Positions 1-9,879 of a stretch of 64,000 bases of DNA are shown in pieces (the first letter of the stretch is position 1; every line of letters begins with the position of its first letter). Source of the stretch: Candidatus Thiodiazotropha endoloripes (lineage in GTDB: Bacteria > Pseudomonadota > Gammaproteobacteria > Chromatiales > Chromatiaceae). Below the pieces are notes generated by a model, which ran no database searches, was not told where the DNA came from, and was given only the letters and a program-made list of their open reading frames with translations. The DNA lies in NCBI GenBank assembly GCA_001709035.1, contig LVKA01000026.1, positions 124,001 to 188,000 on the forward strand. The letters run 5' to 3'. The position numbers were made by a program, and so were the translations under genes.

Positions 1-885
1 CAGCGCTCCCCCTCACTCTCAATCGCCTTTCAGCTATCGGAGCAGGGGGAAGTCAGTGAGGTAGAGATCCACCCCAGTTGGCTGAAGGTGGAACGAATCA
101 GCTATGGCGAGGCGGAACGTCGCCTGGACCAGGCGCCTTTCAACACGCTGCTGGAAAAGTGCCAACGCTACAGAAACCGACGCAAGGCAGCAGGCTCAGC
201 CTCCATTCAACTGCCTGAAGTGAAAATCAAAGCGCAGAATGATCAGGTAGAGATCATTCCGCTTGAGAAGCTTAAGAGCCGGGAAATGGTGACCGATTTG
301 ATGCTGATGGCCGGGGAGGGTATCGCAAACTACTGTTTGCAACGTGATATCCCGATACCTTTTGCCACCCAGGCGCCACCGGATGATGCACAGCAGCCAG
401 AGGATCTTGCCGCTATGTATGCGTACCGACGTCAGTTCAAACCGACTCAGGTCAAAACCGAAGCTGAACCCCATTCAGGATTGGGGCTGCCGGCCTACAG
501 CCGGGTAACCAGTCCGTTGCGCCGCTACTCAGACCTGCTGACCCATCAGCAGCTGAGAGCCCATTTGAAAGGTGAGGATTTACTCGATCTGGCGGCGATT
601 TCCCAGCGCATCGCAGAGTCCGAAATGGGTGGTATGGCGAACAGAAAGACCGAACGGGTGTCGAATAACCACTGGCGGCTGATCTTTTTGAGAGACCGTC
701 CGGAGTGGCAGGGTGAGGGCGTCATTGTTGCACAGGAGGGGGAACGGGCAACCGTGTTGATCCCATCCATCGCCTATGAAGCCAAGCTGCGGATCCGAGG
801 TGAATTCTCACTGAATGACAGTGTGAAACTGAAACCGAGGGAGATCGATATTCCGGATCTCAGCTGCTATTTCAGACTTGTCTGA
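1..885 (+). CDS. RNase II-family (RNB) exoribonuclease, C-terminal part (5' truncated by window)
   Basis: The reading frame is open from base 1, so only the last 294 codons or so are present. It is a 3'-to-5' exoribonuclease of the RNB/RNase II family, which degrades RNA in the cytoplasm. The segment around bases 475-560 encodes the family hallmark near the end of the RNB domain (LPAYSRVTSPLRRYSDL), whose arginines contact RNA and the catalytic site. After it come a helical stretch and a short beta-rich C-terminal domain (from about base 710) in the place of the usual S1/OB domain. It ends at TGA 885. The catalytic aspartates lie outside the window. The family call is firm; RNase II versus RNase R or a smaller RNB subtype cannot be decided, although the short tail argues against RNase R. 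Confidence 0.9.
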   Translation, partial: QRSPSLSIAFQLSEQGEVSEVEIHPSWLKVERISYGEAERRLDQAPFNTLLEKCQRYRNRRKAAGSASIQLPEVKIKAQNDQVEIIPLEKLKSREMVTDLMLMAGEGIANYCLQRDIPIPFATQAPPDDAQQPEDLAAMYAYRRQFKPTQVKTEAEPHSGLGLPAYSRVTSPLRRYSDLLTHQQLRAHLKGEDLLDLAAISQRIAESEMGGMANRKTERVSNNHWRLIFLRDRPEWQGEGVIVAQEGERATVLIPSIAYEAKLRIRGEFSLNDSVKLKPREIDIPDLSCYFRLV

Positions 886-968
886 AAACAGACGGGGATC
901 TGTTCGTGGCTGGTTGCCGCTGTCAGGTTCTGAGTTGTTTCGATTCAATAACTTGAGGTGTTTTAACT

Positions 969-1502
969 ATGAGATGGATCGTGATCGCACTTTGCCTCTC
1001 TGGCTGTGGCGCCAACTTTCAAACCAGTTTCAATCCTGCAAGCCCCTACCAACAGATACCGGTCGGTTCCAAGGTCGTTCTGAAGCAGGCACTGGAGGTC
1101 TCTGCGCATCGTACCCGTTTGTTTTTACAGCTGGGTGAGACAATGCAGCTCGAAGATTTCGATCGATACAAGGCGAATTGCAACTTCGAGCTCAATTCGC
1201 TGACGGATGGAGTACAGACCATACAACCTCAAACATTCACCATCAAACGGGTGGAGGGCTTGATGGTGGAAGTGGTCGATAGATTACCGCAATACAGGTT
1301 TGTTTCGGTTGGCCTGGATGATCAGGGTACACCGATGGTTACTCAGGGTTACCATTTTTGGCTCGATTCCACCCAGCAGCCGGAAGTTCTTCGTCTCTCC
1401 TGCCGGGGAGCGTTTGACGATATGTGGGCGAGTCAACCACCCTCAATAGACGAGATTCAACAGACCATGGGTGATTTGGCAGAGATACAATTGGTGCTCT
1501 AG
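969..1502 (+). CDS. Small predicted lipoprotein of unknown function
   Basis: A 177-aa protein starting at ATG 969, with a GAGGTG ribosome-binding site 8 nt upstream. The N-terminus (MRWIVIALCLSGCGAN) is a short lipoprotein signal with the lipobox LSGC, so Cys13 should be lipidated and the protein anchored in the envelope. The mature part is beta-rich with no motif I recognise. Asn rather than Asp follows the Cys, so the Lol avoidance signal is absent and outer-membrane location is likely. The gene lies 83 bp after the RNase II-family gene on the same strand and could be cotranscribed with it. Function unknown. Confidence 0.75.
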   Translation: MRWIVIALCLSGCGANFQTSFNPASPYQQIPVGSKVVLKQALEVSAHRTRLFLQLGETMQLEDFDRYKANCNFELNSLTDGVQTIQPQTFTIKRVEGLMVEVVDRLPQYRFVSVGLDDQGTPMVTQGYHFWLDSTQQPEVLRLSCRGAFDDMWASQPPSIDEIQQTMGDLAEIQLVL

Positions 1503-1945
1503 CCTCTACTGACCATGGTTCGGTATAGCAAACAAGCTGAGACAACTGCAAAACACCATTTTATTTGTAGTTTCATTGGAGGCTTTTAATTCCCATTCAT
1601 TACCCTGCTGAAATTATGGTTGAGCTCAATCGACAGTCTGATAGCTTATCCTGCAGAAACTGCCATAAATCATTGGTTTTTTATTTATACAATGACTTTT
1701 CCAGGATCATAGGGAATTTACACAAAGCACCCTGTTAGAGTGTGCTATAAGAACTAGATAACAGGTAAGCGATTACCACGGCTTGAGAAAATCATATTGA
1801 GCCATGGGGTTTTGATACTGGGGTTTGAACACGGCTTTTCCCGCTCGTGCTTTAGGTTTTGTTCGAACAACAAGAGATTGTTCCTGAAAGTTATATATCG
1901 ATAAATTTCTCAGTGCTCCAAGGCGGCATAACAGCTGTTGCATAA
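1503..1945. other. Intergenic region upstream of the GGDEF-EAL gene
   Basis: 443 bp without a convincing gene. It is AT-rich with several T-runs. I looked for a GEMM-type c-di-GMP riboswitch because a c-di-GMP enzyme follows, and saw no match to its conserved core. No clear terminator hairpin was found after the lipoprotein gene. Confidence 0.5.
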
Positions 1946-4405
1946 ATGAGCGTCATGACCAGATGGACCATGTCAAAAACTAAAAAAAGCGAACAATCAG
2001 AGCGTATCAAAACACTCATTGCAGAAGAGCAGACCAGGATTCTGTTTCAGCAGGCGCCGATCTCAAATGCAACGGTCTATGCGGTTGCCACACTTTTTTA
2101 CTTCATATTGATTCCTCATATCGATTCGGGGATTGTGGAGATCTGGGTGATCTCCCTGTTTGCAACAGCGACTTTTCGGCTGGTTCTCTGGGCGTTGAGA
2201 AGACGCGATCCCCGGAAAATGACTACAAAGCAGTGGCAACGAGCCTATCTGTTTGGATGTCTCATGGTCGGGGTGGCATGGAGTTTGATCGTACCTCATA
2301 TCTATTTGACAGATAATCTCACCGTCGCAATCGGCTTGTGCATGCTGTTGTTTGGTATCGTCGCATCCGCGGTTGTTGTTCTGTCAGTCTATCTGCCGGC
2401 ATTCGTGGCCTATGTCTATCCCCAGCTGCTCACCCTGATCGGCACTTTACTGTTTTATGGCGATTTCACTCACAACACCCTGGCCATCGCTACCTTTGCA
2501 TACTTGGTAATGACCACCTTGTTTACCCGCAATGTGCATCGCAATTTAGTCGAAAATATCGGCCTTGAGGTGCAGAACAGACGACTCATTGATGAACTGA
2601 GTGAAGAGGTGAGAAGCCGTGAAACAACCATTAGTTTACGCACTTCCGAACTGCAGGATAAAAACAGTGCATTGAGCAATGAGATCAATGAGCGGGAACA
2701 GGCAGAATCGGCACTGCGCAAAAGTGAGGAAAGATTTGAACTGGCCATGCGCGGCGCCAATGATGGGGTTTACGATTGGAATCTGAAGACCAACGAGATC
2801 TACTACTCACCCCGCTGGAAAAAAATGCTCGGTTATGAAAACGACGAGTTGCCGAACGATTTTTCAACCTGGGAGAATCTGGTTGAAGAGAAGGATCGGG
2901 AGCGATCCTGGGTCATGCTTTCTGACTATATTGAGGGAAAAAGGGATAATTTCCATATCGAATTTAAGATGCGGCACAAGGATGGTCATTGGGTGGATAT
3001 TCTCTCCCGGGCCTTTTTGGTGCGTGATGCCGAGGGTAACGCCATTCGCACCGTCGGAACCCATGTGGATATCTCAGAAAAGAAAAGGCAGGAAGCACAT
3101 ATTCTCAAACAGGCCCATTACGATGGGCTGACCGGTCTGCCCAACCGGTTTCTGGCGATGGATCGATTGACCCAGCTGCTAAAGGAGACAGATCGGGATC
3201 ATCAGATGATCGCCGTGCTGTTTCTCGACCTTGATGGGTTCAAACGGGTTAACGATACCCTGGGACACGAAACCGGTGACCGGTTGCTTGTTCAGGCAGC
3301 GGAGCGTCTCAAATCGGCGGTCCGGGATGCGGACAGTGTGTGTCGTCTTGGCGGCGATGAATTTGTCGTCTTGCTACGCAATTTATCGGAACTGACCGAT
3401 GCCAAAGCTGTGGCAGGCAACCTGATTGCGCAGTTTCGCGATCCATTCACCCTGGATGATCGGGAGCTGGTGGTAACCACCAGTATCGGCATTTCCATCT
3501 ACCCCAGTGACGGTGTTACCCCTACAGAACTGTTACGTAACGCAGACACAGCCATGTATCACTCCAAGGAACAGGGGCGAAACACTTTCAATTTTTTCAC
3601 CAGCGAGATGAATTTGAACATCTCCCGAAGTCTGGAAGTCGAAGAGCAGCTCCAAGGCGCCCATAAGCGGCAGGAGTTCTCGGTGCTCTATCAGCCTGTT
3701 ATCGATATGCGGAGCAATCGGGTGGTTGGCGCAGAAGCTCTGCTACGCTGGAACAATCCCGCACTTGGCATGGTTTCGCCGGACGAGTTTATTCCGATCG
3801 CTGAGCAGACCGGGGTGATACTCGAAATCGGTCGGTATGTCTTGCAGCAGGCGGTGATCAATGCACTGCAGTGGCAGGAGATGATCGATTACGAATTCAG
3901 AATATCCATCAATCTATCTCCCAGACAGTTCAGGGATGCAACGCTTGTGGAGTTTATATCGGACCTACTGCAGCACAGTGGACTTAAGGCTGAAGCACTG
4001 ATTCTGGAGATTACCGAAGGTGTCCTGATGAGTGGCCAGCGTGAGATCGTTGCGGCCCTGGACCGGCTGCATAGTAAGGGTATCGGGCTGGCGATGGATG
4101 ATTTTGGTACAGGCTACTCATCGTTGAGCCATTTGCGCAATTATCCTTTTGATGTGTTGAAAATTGATCGTAGCTTTATCAATGACCTGATGATCGATGC
4201 GGCCGACTGGGAGCTGGTCAATGCGTCTGTGCTGATGGCCCATGGCATGGGATTGGAGGTGGTCGCCGAAGGTGTGGAGACGGAGGATCAACTGAAACAA
4301 TTGCAAAAGATGCAATGCGATCTTGCCCAGGGGTTTCTATTCAACAAACCGATTACTGCAGAGGCTTTCACAAGTATGTTGCAAGAGTCGGTCAGTGTAT
4401 CCTGA
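1946..4405 (+). CDS. Membrane PAS-GGDEF-EAL c-di-GMP signalling protein
   Basis: An 819-aa inner-membrane protein that may make and/or degrade cyclic di-GMP. Residues 40-195 hold about six hydrophobic segments (a MASE-like integral sensor), then a coiled coil (about 205-258), a PAS domain (about 260-385), GGDEF (about 390-545) and EAL (about 560-815). The active-site motif is intact GGDEF (about residue 470), preceded by an RxxD inhibitory site (RDAD) five residues upstream. The EAL domain keeps EALLRW, the DDFGTGYSS loop, the KID lysine and AEGVET, so phosphodiesterase activity is plausible. Both activities therefore look possible and the net direction cannot be read. ATG 1946 is the first of three in-frame ATGs (also 1955 and 1970) and no ribosome-binding site clearly picks one. 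Confidence 0.93.
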   Translation: MSVMTRWTMSKTKKSEQSERIKTLIAEEQTRILFQQAPISNATVYAVATLFYFILIPHIDSGIVEIWVISLFATATFRLVLWALRRRDPRKMTTKQWQRAYLFGCLMVGVAWSLIVPHIYLTDNLTVAIGLCMLLFGIVASAVVVLSVYLPAFVAYVYPQLLTLIGTLLFYGDFTHNTLAIATFAYLVMTTLFTRNVHRNLVENIGLEVQNRRLIDELSEEVRSRETTISLRTSELQDKNSALSNEINEREQAESALRKSEERFELAMRGANDGVYDWNLKTNEIYYSPRWKKMLGYENDELPNDFSTWENLVEEKDRERSWVMLSDYIEGKRDNFHIEFKMRHKDGHWVDILSRAFLVRDAEGNAIRTVGTHVDISEKKRQEAHILKQAHYDGLTGLPNRFLAMDRLTQLLKETDRDHQMIAVLFLDLDGFKRVNDTLGHETGDRLLVQAAERLKSAVRDADSVCRLGGDEFVVLLRNLSELTDAKAVAGNLIAQFRDPFTLDDRELVVTTSIGISIYPSDGVTPTELLRNADTAMYHSKEQGRNTFNFFTSEMNLNISRSLEVEEQLQGAHKRQEFSVLYQPVIDMRSNRVVGAEALLRWNNPALGMVSPDEFIPIAEQTGVILEIGRYVLQQAVINALQWQEMIDYEFRISINLSPRQFRDATLVEFISDLLQHSGLKAEALILEITEGVLMSGQREIVAALDRLHSKGIGLAMDDFGTGYSSLSHLRNYPFDVLKIDRSFINDLMIDAADWELVNASVLMAHGMGLEVVAEGVETEDQLKQLQKMQCDLAQGFLFNKPITAEAFTSMLQESVSVS

Positions 4406-4478
4406 AAGTACTTTTTTGGTGAGTAAAGCGGGTTGGCTGCTTGCCTATGTATTCGGACTATGGGTGCAATAAAGCGGG

Positions 4479-5636
4479 TCAGTCCAAAAACAGATTGGCA
4501 GTCGTCGGACCTGTAAACCCGGGAAAAACCTGCGATAGATCAGTACCACCCAGTCGTTTATTCAACAACTCTGCAAGCAGGGTGCGTAAATCGGTGGTAA
4601 TTGCCAGGTCTTCACCCAGGTGAAGGTCCGCTGTAGAAAGACCGGGCCAATCGGTAATCACCTGCCCGCCGTTTACACCGCCACCCATGGCATAGGCCAC
4701 TCCGCCAGTGCCATGGTCAGTTCCCACCGAGGCATTTTCCGCAACGCGTCGACCGAATTCGGTCATTACGAAGAGGCTGACTCGCTGCATTAAATCAGCC
4801 ATATCCGTATGGAAAGCGCTCAATGAATCAGCCAGATCAGTGAGGGATTGCTGCAGGTTGCCGGGTAAATTCTCATGGTGATCCCAACCGCCCGCATCGA
4901 TACAGATGACCTCGACGGGTAAATTCGATTTGACCAACTGAGCTGTCTGCTGCATTTTTTTACCCAGGTCGGTGTCCGGGTAGAGTGCGCCATGTTCTGG
5001 CAATATGCTCTGCAACTCAGCGGCCTGCAGTTCGGTTACAGCGGATAGTGCTGCCTGAGCCGGTGCTGCAAGGGGTATCTGATCATGAAACAGATTGCCT
5101 AAGACATCGGTATAACCCGAGTCAATAATTTCCTGGCTAAAGCCGAATTCGCTCAGGTTGCTGATCGCAAGCGGTTCATTGGCGCCGTGCAGTGAGACCG
5201 GGACATTGCCGCTAATGGATACGATACGAAACGCAGAACCGTTGTTGGTGCTATCCAGGCTGAGATGACGACCAAGCCAACCGTTGCCCGGAAGTGGCTT
5301 GGCTGACACGCCTCTCTCCACGATATCCTGGGCGACGAAGTGTGAGCGGGAATTGTGGGGAATGCCTGTGGCGTGCACGAGCGCCAATTGGCCTGAATCA
5401 TAGATTGTTTTGAGTGGTGCCAGGGCTGGATGCAGTGCGAAGCGGCCATCCAGATCGATCGCGCCACCCTGTACACCCGGTTCAGCTACCGCGATGTTGG
5501 CACGTTGAGCGTAGTAATCGGGATCGGTGTAGGGGACCAGGCTGTTCAGGCCATCGGCTGCGCCTCGCTGGAACAGGCAGACCAACAGGTCTTTGTCAGT
5601 AGGGAGTCTATTGGCGTAGTCATTGTATCCGCTCAT
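4479..5636 (-). CDS. DUF1501 family protein (first pair)
   Basis: A 385-aa member of the DUF1501 family, relatives of the sulfatase/alkaline phosphatase superfamily that are usually exported through Tat. The family opening (LLVCLFQRGAADGLNSLVPY) is at residues 18-37, and conserved His/Asp-rich segments follow (GGWDHHENLPGN; TEFGRRVAENASVGTDHGTGG). Unlike most family members it has no Tat or Sec signal: only 17 residues precede the domain and none is hydrophobic. It lies 11 bp downstream of the DUF1800 gene in the usual order. Export might depend on the Tat-bearing DUF1800 partner, which is an inference. Substrate unknown. Confidence 0.9.
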   Translation of the reverse strand: MSGYNDYANRLPTDKDLLVCLFQRGAADGLNSLVPYTDPDYYAQRANIAVAEPGVQGGAIDLDGRFALHPALAPLKTIYDSGQLALVHATGIPHNSRSHFVAQDIVERGVSAKPLPGNGWLGRHLSLDSTNNGSAFRIVSISGNVPVSLHGANEPLAISNLSEFGFSQEIIDSGYTDVLGNLFHDQIPLAAPAQAALSAVTELQAAELQSILPEHGALYPDTDLGKKMQQTAQLVKSNLPVEVICIDAGGWDHHENLPGNLQQSLTDLADSLSAFHTDMADLMQRVSLFVMTEFGRRVAENASVGTDHGTGGVAYAMGGGVNGGQVITDWPGLSTADLHLGEDLAITTDLRTLLAELLNKRLGGTDLSQVFPGFTGPTTANLFLD

Positions 5637-5647
5637 GGTGTCACCCC

Positions 5648-7285
5648 TTAACGAAGCTGAAAATAGACTGAACTGACCAATACAGCGGCCACCAACGGTG
5701 CAATCTGCTCAGGTATGTCATCCGGCAGATTGGCATCTTCATCATAGCGGTATTCGGTCGTCAGCCAGTCGATAATATGGCGACGATCTGCCGAGGAGAT
5801 TGGTCGCATCAGGATGGCATCGGTCAAGGCGTCCGTGATCTCGGCAAGGGTCTCTGCACCATTCAGCATCGGTAGATAATCGATGCGGATGATGTCATTG
5901 GAAAGGGAGATCGGGGCAAAACTGAAAAAAGAGAGGCGCCAGCGATTCAATATCCCCCCGGTACTGGACCAGTAGGATTGAATGTCCGGATAGCCATCCG
6001 GTGTGGACCAGAAGTAGGGAAGCTGTCCAAGAATCGCTTGGGCAAAAAAGTACAACTCCCCATCGTCTGCCGGATAGCCGGTATCCGGAGCCAGTGCACG
6101 TACCAAACCGGCGAGAAACTCGCTTGGTCTGGTTAACTTTTGATCCGCATTCGCTTGTATGGCATTGCTGGCAAACAGGGCTCGAAGGGTCTGCTTGATG
6201 TCTCCTTGACTGGTGCGGAAAGCTTCCGCAACCTGGTCGATCGTCGCCTGGTCCGGATCGTCACTGACAAATCTGCGGCACAACTTGGTGGCGATGAAAT
6301 CTGCAGTTGAAGGGTGTGTCGCCAGTAGATCCAGAATCTGCTCACCATCCTGCTGGCCACCACCAGCAGCAATTGTCTGATTCAATACGACTTTACTTTG
6401 CTGATCGTGAATTGCATCGTTGTATCTGAAGACGCCATACTCAGCTGTGCCGTTGTTTGGAAACTCAATTGTCCATCCGGTGAAACACCTGGCCACCTCT
6501 TTGATATCGGTTTCCGTGTAGCCGCCATCAACACCAAGGGTATGTAACTCCATCAGTTCCCGGGCATAGTTTTCATTTGGCGCACTGGCGAGGTTGTTAT
6601 AGTTGTCCAGGTAGAACAGCATGGCCGGGCTTTTGGCAGAGGCATGCAACAGATCACGAAAATTACCCAAGGCATGGGTGCGTATCACCTGCAGGTCATC
6701 TGACGGTTTCAGGGTGGGCTCAAGACCATTGATCAGGTGGATATTGAAATGGTCGGTCCAGAACTCCACCATCACTTCATAGAGTTGGCGACGACTGAAA
6801 ATCTGTCGATACTGGGTCGCTGCAATCATCTGCCGGACGACGGTTTCAATATTGCCTGGAAATCCGGCATAGAGTCTATCCGGTGTTTCAACTATCAGTG
6901 GAAACCGGTTTTGAATTTCACTTTCCAAACTGGCGTCGTCGATATTGAGATAGTCCAGTTGTTGCTCGAGGTATTGATCGATACCCAGATTGTTGATGCT
7001 CTCCAGTTGATCCCGATGCACACCGAAACTTGTTCGCTTCAATATGGTATAGCCTGCAGAGGCTTGCGGAATCTCTGTTTCAACTGTTACGGGATCTGTC
7101 TCACTCTGTTCGTCATCCTCCTCTTCACTGCTGCCACAACCCGGCAGGGTGATCGCCAGTGCCGAATAGCCAAGTCCATTGACCATAAGACTGAGAAAAT
7201 CTCGACGGTTGTGCAGTTTTTCCAGGGGCGCAGCAGCTACCATGTTATCGAGGTTGGGATTTGATAAAGACTTTCGGCTGGACAT
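5648..7285 (-). CDS. DUF1800 family Tat-exported lipoprotein (first pair)
   Basis: A 545-aa DUF1800 protein. The N-terminal region carries a twin-arginine motif (NRRDFLSLMV, about residues 27-36), a hydrophobic stretch, then the lipobox LPGC, so it should be a Tat-exported lipoprotein. An acidic linker (about residues 53-65) leads into the DUF1800 domain. Family signatures are present, including the LMELHTLGVDGGYTE segment and ARCFTGWTI. Function is not established; the family nearly always pairs with DUF1501, as here (11-bp gap). A second, longer pair sits at 26.6-31.1 kb in the opposite gene order. Confidence 0.9.
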   Translation of the reverse strand: MSSRKSLSNPNLDNMVAAAPLEKLHNRRDFLSLMVNGLGYSALAITLPGCGSSEEEDDEQSETDPVTVETEIPQASAGYTILKRTSFGVHRDQLESINNLGIDQYLEQQLDYLNIDDASLESEIQNRFPLIVETPDRLYAGFPGNIETVVRQMIAATQYRQIFSRRQLYEVMVEFWTDHFNIHLINGLEPTLKPSDDLQVIRTHALGNFRDLLHASAKSPAMLFYLDNYNNLASAPNENYARELMELHTLGVDGGYTETDIKEVARCFTGWTIEFPNNGTAEYGVFRYNDAIHDQQSKVVLNQTIAAGGGQQDGEQILDLLATHPSTADFIATKLCRRFVSDDPDQATIDQVAEAFRTSQGDIKQTLRALFASNAIQANADQKLTRPSEFLAGLVRALAPDTGYPADDGELYFFAQAILGQLPYFWSTPDGYPDIQSYWSSTGGILNRWRLSFFSFAPISLSNDIIRIDYLPMLNGAETLAEITDALTDAILMRPISSADRRHIIDWLTTEYRYDEDANLPDDIPEQIAPLVAAVLVSSVYFQLR

Positions 7286-7479
7286 GGGGCTATCTTTTTG
7301 CAGGTATTAACGACTGTTCTGATTCTTACAACTGTAAAAATATGGTGTTGATGATTCAATCACACTTCTTTAATGGTGAAGAATTGAAATAATCATTAGT
7401 TTCCTTAACGATAAAGCCAGTATATTGTCGTTAGTTGAACGTTTCCGTGGTTTACAGATGGACAAACTCAGAGTCTGTT

Positions 7480-7887
7480 ATGAAGCTGAAGATAGAGATT
7501 AATGGGGATATTGGAAAAGAGGAAGTGGTAGCGGTGTATCGTGCCAATGGCTGGTCATCGGCGGAAAAACCGGACAAACTGTTGGCGGCACTGAGGCACT
7601 CTGATAACCTGGTAACGGCCCGTATTGATGGCAGGTTGGTGGGTATCGGTAATGCCATATCAGATGGTCATCTGGTGGTCTACTATCCACACATGCTGGT
7701 TGACCCGGCGTATCATGGACAGGGGATCGGACGTAAGATGATGAACTCCATGATGAATATCTATCAGGGATTTCATCAACAGATGCTGACCTCGGATAAA
7801 AATGCAGTTGGCTTCTATCAGGCGCTTGGATTCAGTCGGGCAGGTAACACGGAGTCGATGTGGATCTACGAGGGGCAGGACCACTGA
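7480..7887 (+). CDS. GNAT family N-acetyltransferase
   Basis: A 135-aa GNAT-fold acetyltransferase. It contains the acetyl-CoA binding motif (VDPAYHGQGIGRKMM, the R/Q-x-x-G-x-G/A signature) and the C-terminal AVGFYQALGFSRAG strand-helix typical of the family. I place the start at ATG 7480 (MKLKIEING); a TTG at 7435 would add 15 residues with no family support. Substrate unknown. It stands alone between two minus-strand genes. Confidence 0.85.
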   Translation: MKLKIEINGDIGKEEVVAVYRANGWSSAEKPDKLLAALRHSDNLVTARIDGRLVGIGNAISDGHLVVYYPHMLVDPAYHGQGIGRKMMNSMMNIYQGFHQQMLTSDKNAVGFYQALGFSRAGNTESMWIYEGQDH

Positions 7888-7908
7888 TTGGATTCGTTCT
7901 GACAGTGG

Positions 7909-9087
7909 CTAAAAAAAGCGTGTTAGGGTGAGCTCCGCATAGTCATCCCGGCGTAAGGAGTAGAGGGGGTCCTGTTCCGCGATATCCGACCATAAGCGGA
8001 TTTGCGCGCTGGTTTTCCAATCACTGCCGATGCGGCGGCTGGCTTCAAGATTGAACATCCAACTGTCTTCATCCATATCCTTGATAACACCAGCCAGTAA
8101 TTCGCTGCCATCCACGTCATTTGCAGTGAGTCGAAAGCCGATAAAAATGTCATTCTGAAACGGTGTGGTCGCATCATCCCCACGGTCGTCATAGAGGTAT
8201 TCACCCAGTAGACCAAGATCCATATCGGTGTCGGCAATGCCGACCAGGGTATACTCGAATCCACCGGTTGCCGCATTGTAACTGCCACTGTCGATGGATC
8301 GATGAATCGCCTCCAGTTTCCACAACCAATCCCCTTTGGTGGCCTGCAGATCGAGACTGGTTTGACGCATCTGTTCATAAAACGGTATCAGGCTGATCTC
8401 ACCCCGGTTACTGATTCTGGGTATCAACAGGGGATCCCGACTGGTACCGTTAAAATGTGCCAGGCCGATGTCCCAGTCACCGATATAGTGTGACCAGCGC
8501 AGAGCGAAGTCCAGGTGTCTCTCTTCCCGGTTCGATTCATACTCTGCATGATCCTGATCGACCGGTGGGTGGGATCTTAAACGGCCCTCTTCCCCGGGAA
8601 AGGTTCGTTCACGAAAACCGATCAGAGTGTAGAAATCGAGGATACCCCAATCCTGCTCCAGTGAGAGCTTGATCAGGGGCTGGCCAAGCTTCTGTTCACC
8701 ATCGGGATTCTCCACCAGGTCTGTCTGGTTGATGGTGTCCACCAGATGCAGCGCTTCGGTCACTCCCCAAAAGACTTTGCCGACACCGGCCTGTGCCTCC
8801 CATCGGTTTCCGGCATAGGTCCAGATCAGCTCGCGGATGTCAGCATGGGTCCGCTCCTCGTCTTCGCTGTCCCAGCGAAAGAAGGGTACCACCAGCAGAC
8901 TCTGATTAGCGTTGTCCCAGCGTTGATAGTATTCAGGCTGAAATGCCAATGAGATGAGATGATCCGATTGCTTCTCGTAAGCGGCATCCTGAGGGAAGTA
9001 ACGCCCTTGCAATTCAGCATAACCACTCCACTCACCGGCCGATAACAAGCCAGGCATCAGGCAAACAATCCAGCGCCATAATCTCAC
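7909..9087 (-). CDS. Predicted outer-membrane beta-barrel protein of the exporter operon
   Basis: A 392-aa protein with a short signal peptide (cleavage near LLSAGEW, about residue 17) and a body of alternating amphipathic strands rich in W, Y and D, ending in a terminal phenylalanine (TLTRFF). That pattern fits an outer-membrane beta-barrel. It is the last gene of the minus-strand cluster tetR, MMPL exporter, LolA-like, barrel, separated from the LolA-like gene by 12 bp. The simplest reading is that it receives or displays whatever the exporter and LolA-like protein move to the outer membrane. No more specific family is recognised. Confidence 0.75.
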   Translation of the reverse strand: MRLWRWIVCLMPGLLSAGEWSGYAELQGRYFPQDAAYEKQSDHLISLAFQPEYYQRWDNANQSLLVVPFFRWDSEDEERTHADIRELIWTYAGNRWEAQAGVGKVFWGVTEALHLVDTINQTDLVENPDGEQKLGQPLIKLSLEQDWGILDFYTLIGFRERTFPGEEGRLRSHPPVDQDHAEYESNREERHLDFALRWSHYIGDWDIGLAHFNGTSRDPLLIPRISNRGEISLIPFYEQMRQTSLDLQATKGDWLWKLEAIHRSIDSGSYNAATGGFEYTLVGIADTDMDLGLLGEYLYDDRGDDATTPFQNDIFIGFRLTANDVDGSELLAGVIKDMDEDSWMFNLEASRRIGSDWKTSAQIRLWSDIAEQDPLYSLRRDDYAELTLTRFF

Positions 9088-9099
9088 GCTAATACGCTC

Positions 9100-9879
9100 C
9101 TATCTGGCCCGCTTCAGGCTGTTCTTATTGAAATCCGCATCGGTGAGGCCGCTGCGGAAATCGTACTGTTTCCAGGTCAGCAGAGTGCTTTTACCTGTCT
9201 GGTGGTTCTCCATGTACATCTCATCGGCGCGCCAGTATTGATCCAGATATTGTTGATAGCCACGAAACACCAGGGTCTTCAGCAGGACGTTTTTTCGATC
9301 GTAGTAGTCGATCTTAATCGGTATGTAACGCTCCTTGTCAACCCACATCTGCTGGCGTGTATAGCCTGAATTGGGGTCAACCGGATAGCGTTCCAGCAGT
9401 AATGAGGCGATGCCTTCGTGCGTACTCTCTTCGATGAACTTATAGGTGTATTTTTCAACCTCCTGGGAAGAGATATCTTCATAGGCGAACTCGCTGCCCA
9501 TGAAGGGACCGGACTTGTTTCTGGAAGCGATTCGTTTGACCCGCTTGAGTGCTGGAAGATAGAGCCACTGATCATCATCGCCAGCCTTATGCGAGAAGCT
9601 CAGCAGTGCAGTACCCTTGACGTCTCTGGGTTCATCAAAGACCACCAGAGTCTTGTCTCCATCGTTCTCCACCTCCAGGGTCTGATTGCGCATATCCCGC
9701 AGACTCTCTTCACCATGCCGGTTTTTCAGCAGCATGGTCATGCTGGCCTTGAAATCATGGAAACCGGTATCTCTGGTATCCACCTCTTTGGCGATCTGAA
9801 GACCCCGCTCTTCGGCTGTCATTGCCAGGGTGACTGCCGGTGTGAGCAAAAGCGTTGCAAGTATCAAGCTGAGCTTCAT
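9100..9879 (-). CDS. LolA-like outer-membrane lipoprotein-sorting protein
   Basis: A 259-aa periplasmic protein with a Sec signal peptide (MKLSLILATLLLTPAVTLA). It belongs to the LolA-like family encoded beside MMPL exporters. Typical motifs are DEPRDVKGTALLSF, DDQWLYLPALKRVKRI and FMGSEFAYEDI. The start codon overlaps the stop of the exporter gene as ATGA (9876-9879), so translation is coupled. It probably accepts a lipid or lipophilic cargo from the RND protein and carries it across the periplasm; the cargo is unknown. Confidence 0.9.
   Translation of the reverse strand: MKLSLILATLLLTPAVTLAMTAEERGLQIAKEVDTRDTGFHDFKASMTMLLKNRHGEESLRDMRNQTLEVENDGDKTLVVFDEPRDVKGTALLSFSHKAGDDDQWLYLPALKRVKRIASRNKSGPFMGSEFAYEDISSQEVEKYTYKFIEESTHEGIASLLLERYPVDPNSGYTRQQMWVDKERYIPIKIDYYDRKNVLLKTLVFRGYQQYLDQYWRADEMYMENHQTGKSTLLTWKQYDFRSGLTDADFNKNSLKRAR

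Noticed and set aside
1503-1945. Possible c-di-GMP riboswitch ahead of the GGDEF-EAL gene
   Set aside because: The conserved core sequences of GEMM riboswitches are not present.
6737-7264. A 175-aa plus-strand frame opposite the DUF1800 gene
   Set aside because: The minus strand has a clear Tat lipoprotein and DUF1800 domain; the frame is a shadow.
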